Source of the DNA: Nemertoderma westbladi
Lineage: Eukaryota > Xenacoelomorpha > Nemertodermatida > Nemertodermatidae
DNA: 29,395 bases
Direction of reading: 5' to 3'
Assembly: GCA_032718475.1 (NCBI GenBank)
Contig: JAUCBJ010000965.1
Location: forward strand, 1-29,395
This document shows positions 1 to 9,528 of this stretch, piece by piece. The notes beneath the pieces are model-generated. The model worked only from the letters and a program-made list of their open reading frames with translations, searched no databases and had not been told where the DNA came from. The position numbers and the translations under genes are program-made. How positions within the stretch are numbered: position 1 is the first letter of the stretch; every line of letters begins with the position of its first letter.

Positions 1-352
1 TTAGAATCAGTGCCCTAGAAAACCTGAAAATGTGAATTTATAGCATCATATAAGTGAATTAAAAATTTTGTGTTCTAACTGAAAAGTGCTGGTTACTTGT
101 TTTTTTCATTTTTTTCCTACGCATAGAGGACTAAACAGCCATTTATGGTAATCATATCATTTTCAAATATTTTCCAATGTATTTTGCGCCCCAGAAAACC
201 TATTTTGAAAAACAATTAGCCGAAAAATGTAACTTTCAAATTTTGTGAAAATTGTGCACTACTTGTAATTTTGGTGCTGCAATATTACCACCCCAGTAAA
301 TTCAGACGTTTTCGTTAATATTTGTGGATTTTAGAGGGAGGGTTCAATATGA

Positions 353-383
<31 letters not shown>

Positions 384-422
384 TGTACAGCATTTTATAG
401 CCCGGTACTAATAGGGTTTTAA
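1..422 (+). mobile_element. Right part of a piggyBac-like TTAA element (copy C), cut by window edge
   Basis: Positions 1-421 match the right third of the complete element at 20461-21841 and, inverted, the left third of 25222-26811. Shared blocks are the AAAATTTTGTGTTCTAACTG stretch, the CCCCAGAAAACCT block and the terminal CCCGGTACTAATAGGGTT followed by TTAA-like bases (419-422). A subterminal palindrome TCAATATGA is followed by a run of about 25 C. Compared with the other two copies, this one lacks about 55 bp before CAGACGTTTTCG (near 301). It retains a block (1-52) that is deleted in the 20461 copy. It carries no transposase. The family assignment rests on the TTAA site and CCCTAT/ATAGGG ends; Kolobok, which also uses TTAA, is an alternative. 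Confidence 0.7.
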
Positions 423-956
423 AAGACAAAATGTAAACAATCACAAATATATTATGAAACATATCACATGAAAGTAATTTTTTCTAGAATGCACTTATGT
501 ATTATATTAGGCCTATATAATGTATTATTATTTATTATTGCTAGCTAGCTATATTTATTTTCTTTTGAATTTGACCTTGACTTTGACTCGGTAGTATAGT
601 GTAAACGAGGTCTTAAAATTTTTGAAATTTTTCAATTAAATTATCATGATATCTAGTAAAATTTATGGTAGCTAATAAATAATAAAAGCAATGATTAAAG
701 TAATTTCAACAAGAAATTTTTTTTTAAATTTTAAATTTTTATTGTTGTTGTTTATTATTTGTTGTTTTATTGTTGTTTTTCAAAATTTCTAGCTACAATC
801 TTACTGTCAAAATGTTAAATGTTCTAGAATAAAAACCTCATGATAAAAGCTATTTTTCAAAAAAAAAATTGGACTTCTGGATGTCTCTCACAAAAAAACC
901 GCTTTATCTAATACTGTTTAATTTAATTTGAATATATTTATAAAAACCTTTAAAAA
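423..956. other. AT-rich spacer, no gene seen
   Basis: No coding potential is visible. It has a (GTTGTT)-like T-rich stretch near 740-780 and two TTCTAGAA motifs (482-489 and 822-829). The same motif recurs seven times (exact or with one change) in the foldback at 22535-23324. The tract with CTAGCTAGCTA and the motif AAATGTTCTAGAATAAA resembles that foldback, so it may be a diverged relative. Confidence 0.5.
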
Positions 957-1380
957 GGATTGTCCCATGCAATACAATATTCCATTGGAGCCACTAAAAT
1001 TCAAAATGACCTCTATTGGACACTGTTCATAAAGGGCCACCCAAAAATGAAATGGCTCTTACAAGACATTGTCCATTAGAGCCACTTAAATATGAAATAT
1101 ATTTCATATATATTAGGCAATTTCCCTTAAAGCCATTCAAATCTGAAATGGCCCATATTGGATAGTGTCGCTTGGAGCCACTCAACTATAATGTGGCCCG
1201 ATATTAGCCAATTTGTATCAACCGCCTTTGAAAAGGCAATGGCCCATGCAAGACCATGTTCCATTTGAGCCAAAAGTTCGAAATGGCCTTAATTAGTCAC
1301 TGTTCATAAAGGGCCACTAAAAAATATAATGGTTCTTACAAGACAATGTCCCCTTGGAGCCACCCAAATGACAAATATTA
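957..1380. repeat. Degenerate direct repeat, period about 283 bp, with internal sub-repeats
   Basis: Two copies of about 140 bp (957-1100 and 1240-1378) share CCATGCAA, TTCATAAAGGGCCAC and TACAAGACA blocks in the same order. Between them, further versions of a shorter motif (TTGGAGCCAC ... AAATGGCCC) appear at about 1130-1200, so the whole block looks like a decayed array of roughly 70-bp subunits. No coding function is apparent. Confidence 0.65.
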
Positions 1381-1425
1381 TTTAGATTATCTAATAATAA
1401 AAAAAATAAAATGTTTTTTACAATA

Positions 1426-1996
1426 TATTTTGTTACATTATGTCAACTTAACAGCGTTCTGGTGAATTACTCATAACGCTGCAAAGTACTACTTTGCAGC
1501 GTTGCGGCCTATAGGACGGAACGTTGCAAAACAACTTCAATTACCGTATTCCAGAATGTATTATTTCCATTTATGTTAATGATTGCAGCTTTATTATCCA
1601 ATTTGCAGTGACGGGACTAGCTACTGGATGTAAATAATTGTTTAACATGTACTGTAATCCATTATGGCGAAACGTCCAATAGAAGACACTAAATTTAACC
1701 AAAGAAAGTGACGACAGTGTTCAGTAAAACTGAACGGACACAGACGGTGAATAAGTTTGCTTCAGTCGACTATAGTCAAGATGGATTAATGATTTATCAC
1801 ATCCAAGCAGGAGATAACTTCCAATAAACTTTAATTAGATTTAAATGTATAATTAATACTGTGTACCAGTGTACCTGTTAATAAATTTCACTTATAATCG
1901 ATATAGTACATGATTAAAATGTATAAATGAGCAACCATAAAATCCTTTCTTCACAAACCGAACGCTGATAAGTTGACATAATGTAACAAAATTACA
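1426..1996. mobile_element. MITE-like element with terminal inverted repeats of about 30 bp
   Basis: The left end (ATTTTGTTACATTATGTCAA, from about 1426) is matched by its reverse complement at the right end (TTGACATAATGTAACAAAAT, ending about 1996). The similarity extends inward through AGCGTT/AACGCT. The span is about 570 bp with no transposase. A strong hairpin (1476-1504, stem AACGCTGCAAAGTA) lies just inside the left end. No convincing target duplication was found, so the superfamily is not assigned. Confidence 0.6.
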
Positions 1997-1997
1997 T

Positions 1998-2138
1998 ACA
2001 TCATTGCTTGCAAAGGTCACTTTTCAGCGTTAAAGACCCTTGTTTATTGATGTAAATCTCCCTCGCTGCGCTCGCTCGGTACATAAATAAACTCGGGTCA
2101 TAACGCTGCAAAGTGCTACTTTGCACACAATGATGTAA
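1998..2138. repeat. Foldback (hairpin) repeat next to the 1426 element
   Basis: The left arm (ACATCATTGCTTGCAAAGGT ... AAAGACCC, about 1998-2041) is the imperfect reverse complement of the right arm (GGGTCATAACGCTGCAAAGT ... CAATGATGT, about 2095-2137). The loop contains CTCGCTGCGCTCGCTCGG. The right arm shares CATAACGCTGCAAAGT with the hairpin at 1473, so the two repeats are related. Confidence 0.6.
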
Positions 2139-2257
2139 ATAGTTATTAGATTTAATTAATACGGGATAAAATTCACATTATAATAGGCCTATAGATAATT
2201 GTTACATTAGGGTAAGAGGCAAAACGTCTACATTTATGTCTCCAATATATGAATTAC

Positions 2258-2326
2258 TGGTGGGGGATGGAATTCGTAGGGGTCGTAAGATGTATTTAGG
2301 CTAGTCTATAAACTAATCCCCCACCA
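2258..2326. repeat. Small inverted repeat
   Basis: TGGTGGGGGAT (2258-2268) pairs perfectly with ATCCCCCACCA (2316-2326) across a 47-bp loop. No further context is seen. Confidence 0.5.
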
Positions 2327-2552
2327 ATGACAAAATGTTAATAATGAAGTGTATAGTACGCGAAATAGTGATAAGTTATCCTTCCTAGAGGTACCGAACG
2401 GTCATACATTATTTCTTAAAAAAGCACAAATTGTAATCGCTTGTCAGTGAGAATTTATTAAAACCTGTTGTTATTTACAGTATTGTTATTTACAATTTAA
2501 CATATTTTGTTTGCACAAGTTTCGATCTTCAAACGGCTGAGACATCCAAATA

Positions 2553-2697
2553 GTGGCGCAAATTGACCATTAGTGAAAAGGTATTGTTTATTGTTTTGGG
2601 TAGAAAACACCGCCACTAATGTTTGAAATTTAAATAAATTAATTTTTTAAATCATCTAAAAAACACATATTTTGTGTTTCCGGTCACTTTGCGCCAT
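2553..2697. mobile_element. Short TA-flanked MITE, mariner-like
   Basis: A 145-bp unit has 16-bp ends: TGGCGCAAATTGACC on the left (2554-2568) and, reverse-complemented, TGGCGCAAAGTGACC on the right (2682-2696), one mismatch. A TA dinucleotide flanks each side (2551-2552 and 2698-2699), as expected for Tc1/mariner target duplication. There is no coding capacity. TA is common in AT-rich DNA, so the superfamily call is tentative. Confidence 0.55.
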
Positions 2698-2987
2698 TAA
2701 CTCGAGAAATCACATCCGCGTTTTTAACTGTCGGTCATAAGTGATAATAATTATCTATAACGAAAGACTTAAAATCGTCTAAAAACTACTTATTGTACAA
2801 CTCATAATCAGAAATTACACTAAAAGTGAATTGTATGCGTTATTGTAGATATATATATTTTTTAAAATATCTGCAAAGGCATTTTTGGCTGTAGAATTAA
2901 ATTGATAATAAATACTATTGTTTACCGCTAGGGGTGCAAGTTAAATTCATAAGAACTAAAGGCAATTTCCTTGTAATTGTTTATTTT

Positions 2988-3118
2988 GGGCCATTATGCC
3001 TAGATTGGGCCATTTTGTTCTAGGTGGGCCATATTTGCCCTAAGAGGACGTGTACCTTTTGGGCCATCGTAGTAGGATTAGGGCCATTGCTCCAAGCCCA
3101 AGGCCATTTAAGGGCCAT
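2988..3118 (+). repeat. Cluster of seven GGCCAT motifs at roughly 20-bp spacing
   Basis: GGGCCAT starts at 2988, 3007, 3026, 3061, 3081 and 3112, with AGGCCAT at 3101. The first three are spaced 19 bp apart. Two read GCCATTTT and GCCATATT, which fit the YY1 core CCATNTT, but no regulatory role is shown. The motif recalls the ATGGCC repeats at 957-1380. Confidence 0.45.
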
Positions 3119-3396
3119 TGGACCTTTAAAAGGTGGCCCTAATAGTGGGAAAGCTTATATATATATATATATTGCAGCTGCAATGCGGCATGCCGACAGA
3201 AGATTCTTTCTGATATTTCTCTAGTCTAAATCCCATACAAGATCTATTTGAGATCTATCTTGCAAGCAGTTAAGTTAGAATTTCAATGTCACTCAACTAA
3301 ACCCTATTCAATCCAGTATCAAAAACTCCCTTCAACCAGAACCCACCCACCCTTGCAACTTGGTTGGATGTGTGAAGCAATATGAAAGGTTGGGGG

Positions 3397-3444
3397 GATT
3401 TACGGCTGATGAGAGTCCTGAGACGATTTACGGCTGATGAGAGT
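3397..3444 (+). repeat. 28-bp tandem duplication containing CTGATGA
   Basis: GATTTACGGCTGATGAGAGT occurs at 3397-3416 and again, identical, at 3425-3444. The first copy is followed by a GTC/GAC mini-stem with a CTGA loop. This resembles part of a hammerhead ribozyme core, but the GAAA box reads GATT, so it is not called as a ribozyme. Confidence 0.6.
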
Positions 3445-3672
3445 TTACTGAAGGTCCACTAAATGCGAATTCAATATTCTTTATGAACTTTAGATTCCCC
3501 ACTGTCGAAATCCCCGCAATAGTCCTAATAATATTAATTGTATAAAATTTTATAGAAATTGTATAGTAGCTTATAATTGAGATTATAGTTTGTGTATAAT
3601 AACAAATATATATTGTTTAATATACCAAGTAAATATTCGCTGTGGTGGTGATTTTTTAATTTGAAAAGTATT

Positions 3673-4860
3673 ATGATGAATAATTTTGCAAACCATTCTC
3701 TATCAAATGACCTTAATAATTCGGCAGAGGTTATTAAAGGGATATTATATTCGATTATATTTATTATGGGTCTAAGTATGTGCTCATTTGGATTGTATGT
3801 CGTTGTATCTGCATCAAAAAGACAACTTCGCATGATTGACTATCTAGTTTGCAACCTCCTTGTAGCAGACTTAGTCTACATTATCGGCAGTCCATTTATG
3901 GGTATAACAGCTGTGCTGCGTTCATGGATATTTGGAGATGTGGTGTGCCGCATAGTATATTCTCTGGATGTGTTTTCTATGTCAGCTAGTATTTTCACTC
4001 TCATACTTATGAGTATTGAACGTTACCAAGTCATGGTCCAGGGTAAATCAGGAAAGGTGGTGAACAAATGGCCACTTGTTTGTTTATGGTTAATGAGTTT
4101 AGTTTTGGCATTGCCATTTGGGATTTTTACTAAGAACATGGAAAGTAGATTGTCGCCAGATAAGTGGGACTGCAGAGGAGATTGGCCTAGTGTAAATCAT
4201 CCTTGGGATACCTATAAAGGCTATTTGACATGCCTGTGTTTCCTAATTTATATTCTACCTTTATGTTCCATCAGTATGGCATATTGGGCTATCTTGCGCA
4301 AAATAAACAACAATTTGAATACATGCTTTGAACTGACTCATTTGCATTTGCCTGATGAAGACAAATTACATGAAGGTGTCAGTTTACCTGAAACTGGACA
4401 ATCGGAAAGATTACAGAAGGAATTTGATCCTAGCGGTTGCATAATGAAATCAGAAGAACCATCATATATTTCCACGCCGACAACCAGAGGAATCTACCAA
4501 AATGGCGCAATAATAACTAACCATCAACACAGCAGAAGCAAAGCAATAATGAATATCAAACATATGGACCAACAAACAAGTCGAATGGTTATAGCTATGA
4601 TTATTTCATTTGCACTTTGTTATTTGGCCTTTTGGATTTTCCAAATGTTGAATTTTTTTTATCCAAAAGCATTTATAGGAGTGACTAATGAACATATGGG
4701 CCTAATACAAAACGTTGTTGTATTTTCAACTTATAGCAACACTCTGGTAGATCCTGTACTTTGTTTCATTTTATGCAGCAAATACCGACAATTTGTATTC
4801 CACATTGATTGCAGTTGCATTGTACGGCCATGCCAACAACCCCAACCCCAACATCAATAA
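3673..4860 (+). CDS. Class A (rhodopsin-like) GPCR, probable peptide receptor, atypical core residues
   Basis: An uninterrupted single-exon frame gives seven hydrophobic segments. Numbering is from a TTG at 3661; the first ATG is residue 5 (3673, A at -3), giving 395 aa, and an in-frame stop lies at 3649. The segments are TM1 about 27-51, TM2 60-84, TM3 96-122, TM4 137-157, TM5 187-213, TM6 308-332 and TM7 346-371. Seen family marks: LVAD (D70), Cys96 with ECL2 Cys171, Asp103 at position 3.32, ERY (120-122), W143, P200 and Y208. Two N-glycosylation sequons lie in the N-terminus (NHS, NNS). ICL3 is long (about 214-307). The C-tail has Cys384, 386 and 391, possible palmitoylation sites. Asp3.32 with 'YSLD' recalls somatostatin/opioid/MCH-type peptide receptors; the ligand is unknown. 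Odd: N1.50 is Cys41, W6.48 is Tyr321, P6.50 is Ala323, and NPxxY reads DPVLC. The frame shows no decay, so a working gene is likely. Confidence 0.85.
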   Translation: MMNNFANHSLSNDLNNSAEVIKGILYSIIFIMGLSMCSFGLYVVVSASKRQLRMIDYLVCNLLVADLVYIIGSPFMGITAVLRSWIFGDVVCRIVYSLDVFSMSASIFTLILMSIERYQVMVQGKSGKVVNKWPLVCLWLMSLVLALPFGIFTKNMESRLSPDKWDCRGDWPSVNHPWDTYKGYLTCLCFLIYILPLCSISMAYWAILRKINNNLNTCFELTHLHLPDEDKLHEGVSLPETGQSERLQKEFDPSGCIMKSEEPSYISTPTTRGIYQNGAIITNHQHSRSKAIMNIKHMDQQTSRMVIAMIISFALCYLAFWIFQMLNFFYPKAFIGVTNEHMGLIQNVVVFSTYSNTLVDPVLCFILCSKYRQFVFHIDCSCIVRPCQQPQPQHQ

Positions 4861-5383
4861 CTATGATCACTCCCTATACAGGTAATATTTGTATGACAGT
4901 TAATGAGTAATTAAGATGAAGTCGCACCAGCAACTGTCTGATAATGTATCAGTACTGTAAGTGAACATACATTAATTTATACCCATTTATTAATTTGGAA
5001 ATATAGTATGATAATAGATGATAGAGAATATTCTTCCCTTCAATTTGTTATTTTTATATTTTTTTCAAAACTTTAAACTCGAAATATATTTAACTACACA
5101 GTCAAAGCAAAGCAAACAGACGGATGAAGCCAGAAGGCGACACAAAGGCTCCGCTTTCAATAGTCATTAGTACTTATGCAAACCCAGCGGTAGCAATGGG
5201 AACCTGGTTTATGTTGGGTGTTCGCGAGCATATATAAAATTCATAAACTCTGAAATATGAATTATCCGAAAAGTCCTGGATACTGGTGCAAAAAACCGGA
5301 AATCCAGAAAGTTAAAATTACTATAGTTATGATGGTTTTGACGGACAACTAAACAAAAAACCGTCACTCACCATGCTTATAAA
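4861..5383. other. Downstream region of the receptor gene, no gene seen
   Basis: AT-rich, with no ORF of note and no exact AATAAA in the first few hundred bases after the stop. CAG/GTAATA at about 4879 resembles a splice donor lying in the 3' UTR, but nothing here shows it is used. Confidence 0.4.
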
Positions 5384-5505
5384 GGGGCCCAGAGTTCCAA
5401 GAATAAGTTCGACCTGGCACCCGGTAGAGTTCCTGGATGCCAAGGCCTAGGTTTAGCCTAGCGCCAAAGGGACAATTGCCTGCAAGGCGGGGACCCTGAG
5501 CAGCG

Positions 5506-5580
5506 CTAGTCACCTTGGTACAAGCCTGAAAAGGCTTCGGGCCATGATGACACTAGGCAAAGCAAAGGAATGACTTGCCT
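5506..5580 (+). repeat. Imperfect direct repeat, copy 1, with GNRA-capped hairpin
   Basis: The order of shared blocks is CTAGTCA, AGCCTGAAAAGGCT, CGGG, TGACACTAGGCAA, GCAAGGAA-like. The hairpin AAGCCT-GAAA-AGGCTT (5522-5537) has a perfect 6-bp stem and a GNRA-type tetraloop. Copy 2 starts 217 bp downstream. Confidence 0.6.
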
Positions 5581-5722
5581 GAGGACAAACCCCAAAAGCG
5601 ATTGCGAGGGGCGAGCGGTACGCAGAGGTTCGACTTACTACTGACTCGACGGAGTGATATGCAGCATCACTGCTGCATTCTCTCACTGACCCGACAGACA
5701 CCCAATGGACAGCTGAACGGCA

Positions 5723-5797
5723 CTAGTCAGCGTAGCATGAGCCTGAGAAGGCATCGGGTTACGGTGACACTAGGCAATGCAAGGAACAGACCTGATG
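5723..5797 (+). repeat. Imperfect direct repeat, copy 2, with GNRA-capped hairpin
   Basis: Same block order as copy 1. The hairpin reads GCCT-GAGA-AGGC, so the stem core and the GNRA nature of the loop are kept although the flanks have changed. Confidence 0.6.
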
Positions 5798-5880
5798 GAC
5801 TACCGACGTACCTCTGATGGCCTACCGACCGACTTATGACAGAGTCGGACTGGACAGATGGGTTTCATACGTAGTTTAGG

Positions 5881-6924
5881 GGGTTCAAATCTAAAGTAAA
5901 AGTAAAGTCAGCTGCCCGATTAAATAATTTGTACTGTAGGCTTGTTATTTTATTATTATGCTAAACTCATTGATTGTGTATATTCGTTCTATTTATATTG
6001 GTGTTGGGCAGTTCCATATATTTGTTGGAATCAGTAAAAATTAGTTTGAGAGTGTTAAAAGAACTAGATCAGTTAGAATAAATTGATGATACAACCCAAC
6101 ACGTTGTTTTTCATTTTTGCCTGCATTATTCAACCACACCCCAACGCAATACCGGCGGCTAGTATCGTTGAGATCGCAAACCCTCTCGAACTTACATCGG
6201 CCATTAAGGAATTAACGGCAACACTGGGGGTGGTGAAAATTGTTGGATAGTTATTGAGTGTTAACCTTGGGAGTTAGTGTGGCGCTCGCCCTCCCTTATA
6301 GGTAACAGCCAAGAGAGAGGAGCATTCGGCTTGCCTCAATTATTTTGTGTTTCACATGTCCACTGATCACTTTTCATTACAAATTTTGCACAAACAACGA
6401 AACATTACACAAACTTTCCACGATATTGTTATTGCCATTGTTGTGCAATAACTTGCGGCATCACATTCTAGAATGTACGGCATGCCTACAATTATCCACA
6501 CTAGCACAAGCAGACATAGGAACATAATAAGTCACGAAGAGGCTGAACCAACTTTTTATAAAAGAAAAATGGCCGGCCAAACTGATTTCATTTTTTGGGG
6601 CAGTTCAATGCCTCAAAAATGATATTTTCAAAATTAATGGTTCCTCAATATGATGTAGATTACTGAAGAGTGTAATCATAAGGATATAAAATAATATCAT
6701 CACAAAATGATATGTACAAATGATATCTTTCGCATCTTTGATTACATCGCTGATATAGAAATTGAAGAGGTTAAATTACGGATTAAACCCCTACCCTGTT
6801 TAATACCGTTTCACGTAGTAAATCTATCAAGATTAATTGATTATCCGAATTTTATTTATATGAAGTTTATGGAGTAGTAGTATACTTATGGTACAGCATC
6901 CTGCGAACTATTGACATTCCAACC
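5881..6924. other. Spacer or possible LINE 5' region, nothing firmly assignable
   Basis: TGTTGGG (6002-6008) and CCCAACA (6095-6101) form a short inverted pair around an AATAAA. This is an LTR-like signature, but 100 bp is too short and no primer-binding site follows. An open stretch of about 28 codons from about 6160 has no recognised match. 6530-6900 is AT-rich with no signal. Confidence 0.35.
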
Positions 6925-8230
6925 GTGGTTAACGCCTGTCTAATAACAATGGTGCAATGGTTAGTCTCACATACCGTATCTGTTACTTCGGAACTAGTAG
7001 TAAAGCACTATCTGGCTGAGGAGATATATGCGGCCAATGGTATTCTATTTGATTTATTTGGTTTTAAGATTATTAATAGGCAGGATACTGCGGATCGCAC
7101 TGCGGCTGCTGCTAATTTCTGAGACATTTGGGAAAAACTATGTGAGTTGGATTGTAGTAAGAGGATTCCTTTAATTGCTGTGTCAGCAATTGATGCGTTG
7201 TCCCTTCCACGTTTTTGGGTTCTGGTGGTGGAGTCATTACTGGTACCGGAACTGGTGGGAACAACCATGGGTCAAGTGTTTTGGACACCGATTGTATGTT
7301 GCGTCTAATCAGCTTGAATATAGATTGAATGTAGATGAATATAGATGAATATAGATTGATTAAATTCACAAGTCCATTGTAGAGAAACTTAAAAATAATA
7401 ATGATAAAATTAAATTAATGGAATCCCTGCTGCCACCACAGTCGTCATCTTACCTCGTAGCTCCACCAGGAGTTCAGTGGTTATTGTACAGCGCAGTGGT
7501 CCGCGCATCACAGTTCCATGCCGGGGACTGATTACTGCCCACCAGCAATCACCACTTGCTGGTGTTCGCGGAGCCAATGGTGATACTATTGCTGGTTCCC
7601 CGAGTGCTGGCTTCCGCGTTGGTGGGACAGGTTCTGGAGCGTCGCGTATACCAGGGAGTTTGAAACGGCCCCGCCTCAACTCCGCTGATAATTCCGATAT
7701 AAATCCTAGGGATGATCCGAATAACCCATGGATGAAAGTCAGGCCTCATAGCCGGGCGTGTATGGAAGGGACTAAGAGCCCTACCGGTACCGGGAGCAGT
7801 GGAGGGCTGCGGTTGCGTGCTGCTGTTGGCCCCCCTCCAGTGATTTATGTATGCAGATTGGACAACGAGATTACGGCGAAGGATCTATCAGAGGATGTCT
7901 CTTGGAGTCATGGTGGAAGAAGGTGCAATTGCTAAGGTTTCTCCCCCCAGTTCTTGGTCGACCAGTGTTATGGAACTCGCCTTTGTTCCGGCTGAGAGGA
8001 GTATTCGTTCAAAAGTGGATTAACTATTCCAAAGGTCATATAAATCAGTGGAGGGGTAGGTGCAATTGCTAAGCTTTCTCCATCCAGTTCTTGGTTGACA
8101 AGTGTCAGGATTAAGGTCAGTAAATCTGATTTTGATAATGTTATGGAACTCGCCTTTGTTCCGGCTGAGAGGAGTATTCGTTCAAAAGTGGATTAACTAT
8201 TCCAAAGGTCATATAAATCAGTGGAGGGGT
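6925..8230 (+). pseudogene. Decayed LINE ORF1 protein (CR1/L2-like invertebrate type)
   Basis: The frame at 6925-7122 continues past a stop at 7120 for about 50 more codons. It carries the pattern of a widespread invertebrate LINE ORF1 N-terminal domain: SHTV ... VKHYLAEEIYAAN ... DTADRTAAAA ... DIWEKL ... IPLIAVSAIDALSLPRF. A degenerate Gln/Leu-rich stretch (7280-7400) follows. Then an open Ser/Gly/Pro-rich frame (7477-7935) ends in PPVIYVCRLDNEITAKDL, which fits the RNA-binding-like C-terminal domain of the same protein class. The family match is from memory of its motif order, not a search. Several stops and frameshifts rule out function. The C-terminus is tandemly duplicated (7921-8230), and the endonuclease ORF follows at 8371. 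Confidence 0.65.
7921..8230 (+). repeat. Tandem duplication inside LINE ORF1, copies of unequal length
   Basis: Copy 1 (7921-8057) and copy 2 (8058-8230) are nearly identical from GGTGCAATTGCTAAG to CAGTGGAGGGGT. Copy 2 holds about 36 extra bases (8101-8137), and translation places them inside the domain (RIKVSKSDFDNVMELAF). Copy 1 therefore most likely lost them after duplication. Confidence 0.8.
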
Positions 8231-8370
8231 AATAATGTTGAAAGGACCTCAAATGTGTAACCTTGTATTGATATATAGTTCATACTTACTATTTTTTTAT
8301 ATATATTTTTCATTTTCTTATATTTTCTTAACCAGTTTAATACTTCTTGTTTAATAATAATTAATTAACA

Positions 8371-9124
8371 ATGGCTACCCAAACCAACTCATCCGCTTTA
8401 CATCGCACTATAGCTATGGTATCATATAATAGCATAGGTTTTGGAGCTGATAAAGTTGATTTTATAAAGTGTTTGTTGCCTGGTGCAGATATTGTCTGCT
8501 TGCAGGAGCATTAACTGAAGCAAAATTTAGGTTATATTAGTAAAGAATTTCCTAGTTTTCGTTGTTTTCATGTGCCTGCGCAATATATTAATGATTCGCA
8601 ATCAGGGCATCCATCAGATGGTCTGAGTATGCTAATTAATCCTGCCTTGGCTAGTTTCGCTTCCAAATGTGAATCAAATAACTCACGATTGCAAGGTGTA
8701 AAGTTCACTTTACTGGATAAATCGTTTGTAGTTCTTACTGTTTATTTCCCAGTAGATAGACGGTCTAACACTGTATCTGATGATTTTCTAATATTAATTA
8801 ATGATTTATGTAATCTAATTTCTACAATGAACACACCAAACATAATTATAGCTGGTGATTTTAATTCTGACTTTTTAAGGAATACTGCACATGTTAATTT
8901 GGTGTCATCATTTGTTAGGGATAATAATCTAGAATTGTTATGGAATAAATTTCCAATTGATTACTCTTATATGCAAGTAGTAGACAATAATGTGTCCACT
9001 AGTATAATTGACCATTTTATTATGACACAACTGTTTAAATAATTGCGCAGAGGGTGGTGTGGTTATTCATAATGGTGCAAACATGTCTAACCATAGCCCA
9101 GTTTACGTTAAATTCGCTGTTTAA
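8371..9124 (+). pseudogene. LINE ORF2 apurinic-like endonuclease, one stop and one frameshift
   Basis: From ATG 8371 one frame runs MATQTNSS ... AMVSYNSIGF ... DIVCLQEH, then a TAA where this family normally has Trp (LQEHWL). The same frame resumes at once and stays open to 9042. Recognisable endonuclease/exonuclease/phosphatase motifs are LQEH (metal-binding Glu), VYFPVD, IIAGDFNSDF (catalytic Asp/Asn) and IIDHFI. A +1 shift then leads to MSNHSPVYVKF, the SDHxPV-like final motif with Asn for Asp. The role in a live element would be target-site nicking. The domain is nearly complete in length, so the copy is fairly young compared with its ORF1. Confidence 0.8.
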
Positions 9125-9528
9125 GATTTTGGGGCAGACCCAGTGGTCAGTAATGGGTCAAGTGGCTGTCCAAGTTACAGTCGTGCAAACGAGGAGCAAA
9201 GAATGAATTTTAAAAATATAATAATTTACAGGATTTAAATTTCCAATGTGCTGATTGCGATATTCTATTTAGTGTTGACAGTTTACATGTTGGTAATATT
9301 GATACTTTTGCGTTTAATGTACTAGAAGCTTTGATATTGATGTACAATCTCTGCCTAAGCCTTTACCTGGTTGGAATAAACATGTGCGATCCTATCACGA
9401 TAAAGCTATTTTTTGGCATAATGTATTGGGTGTCCGCTGAAAGGCCCAATGCGTCTCAGAGCAATTTGTTTCATGTTAGTAGACGTGCAAACTTACTGTA
9501 CAATATAAATATGCTGTTAGATGATTAA
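9125..9528 (+). pseudogene. LINE ORF2 linker between endonuclease and reverse transcriptase
   Basis: Scattered frames carry the usual linker motifs: SRANEEQRMNF (about 9180), LPKPLPGWNKHV ... HDKAIFWH (about 9350-9420) and, in another frame, RPNASQSNLFHVSRRAN. These fit the GWN ... H..A..WH ... R..R..Y pattern preceding the RT domain in CR1/L2-like LINEs. At least three frame changes occur. No RT follows. Confidence 0.6.

Larger units (their letters stand above)
5384..5880. other. GC-richer block of unknown origin
   Basis: Base composition shifts clearly from the AT-rich surroundings. The block contains a CTAGG/CCTAG hairpin near 5450 and the duplicated hairpin segments at 5506 and 5723. The reading frames across it have no recognisable domain. 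It ends in a GGTTCAAAT/(AAAGT)n tract near 5881-5915. It could be LINE or SINE 5' sequence; I do not recognise it. Confidence 0.4.

Noticed and set aside
3534-3833. 99-codon minus-strand frame overlapping the receptor start
   Set aside because: It is antisense to the GPCR and low-complexity (Leu/Ile/Asn/Tyr-rich) from AT-rich DNA.
5881-5915. tRNA-derived SINE B-box (GGTTCAAAT)
   Set aside because: No matching A-box at the right distance and no cloverleaf could be drawn.
6002-6101. LTR with TGTTGGG/CCCAACA ends
   Set aside because: About 100 bp is too short, and there is no second LTR, primer-binding site or polypurine tract.
7410-7749. Minus-strand frames over the LINE ORF1
   Set aside because: They are antisense shadows of the GC-richer ORF1 frame on the plus strand.
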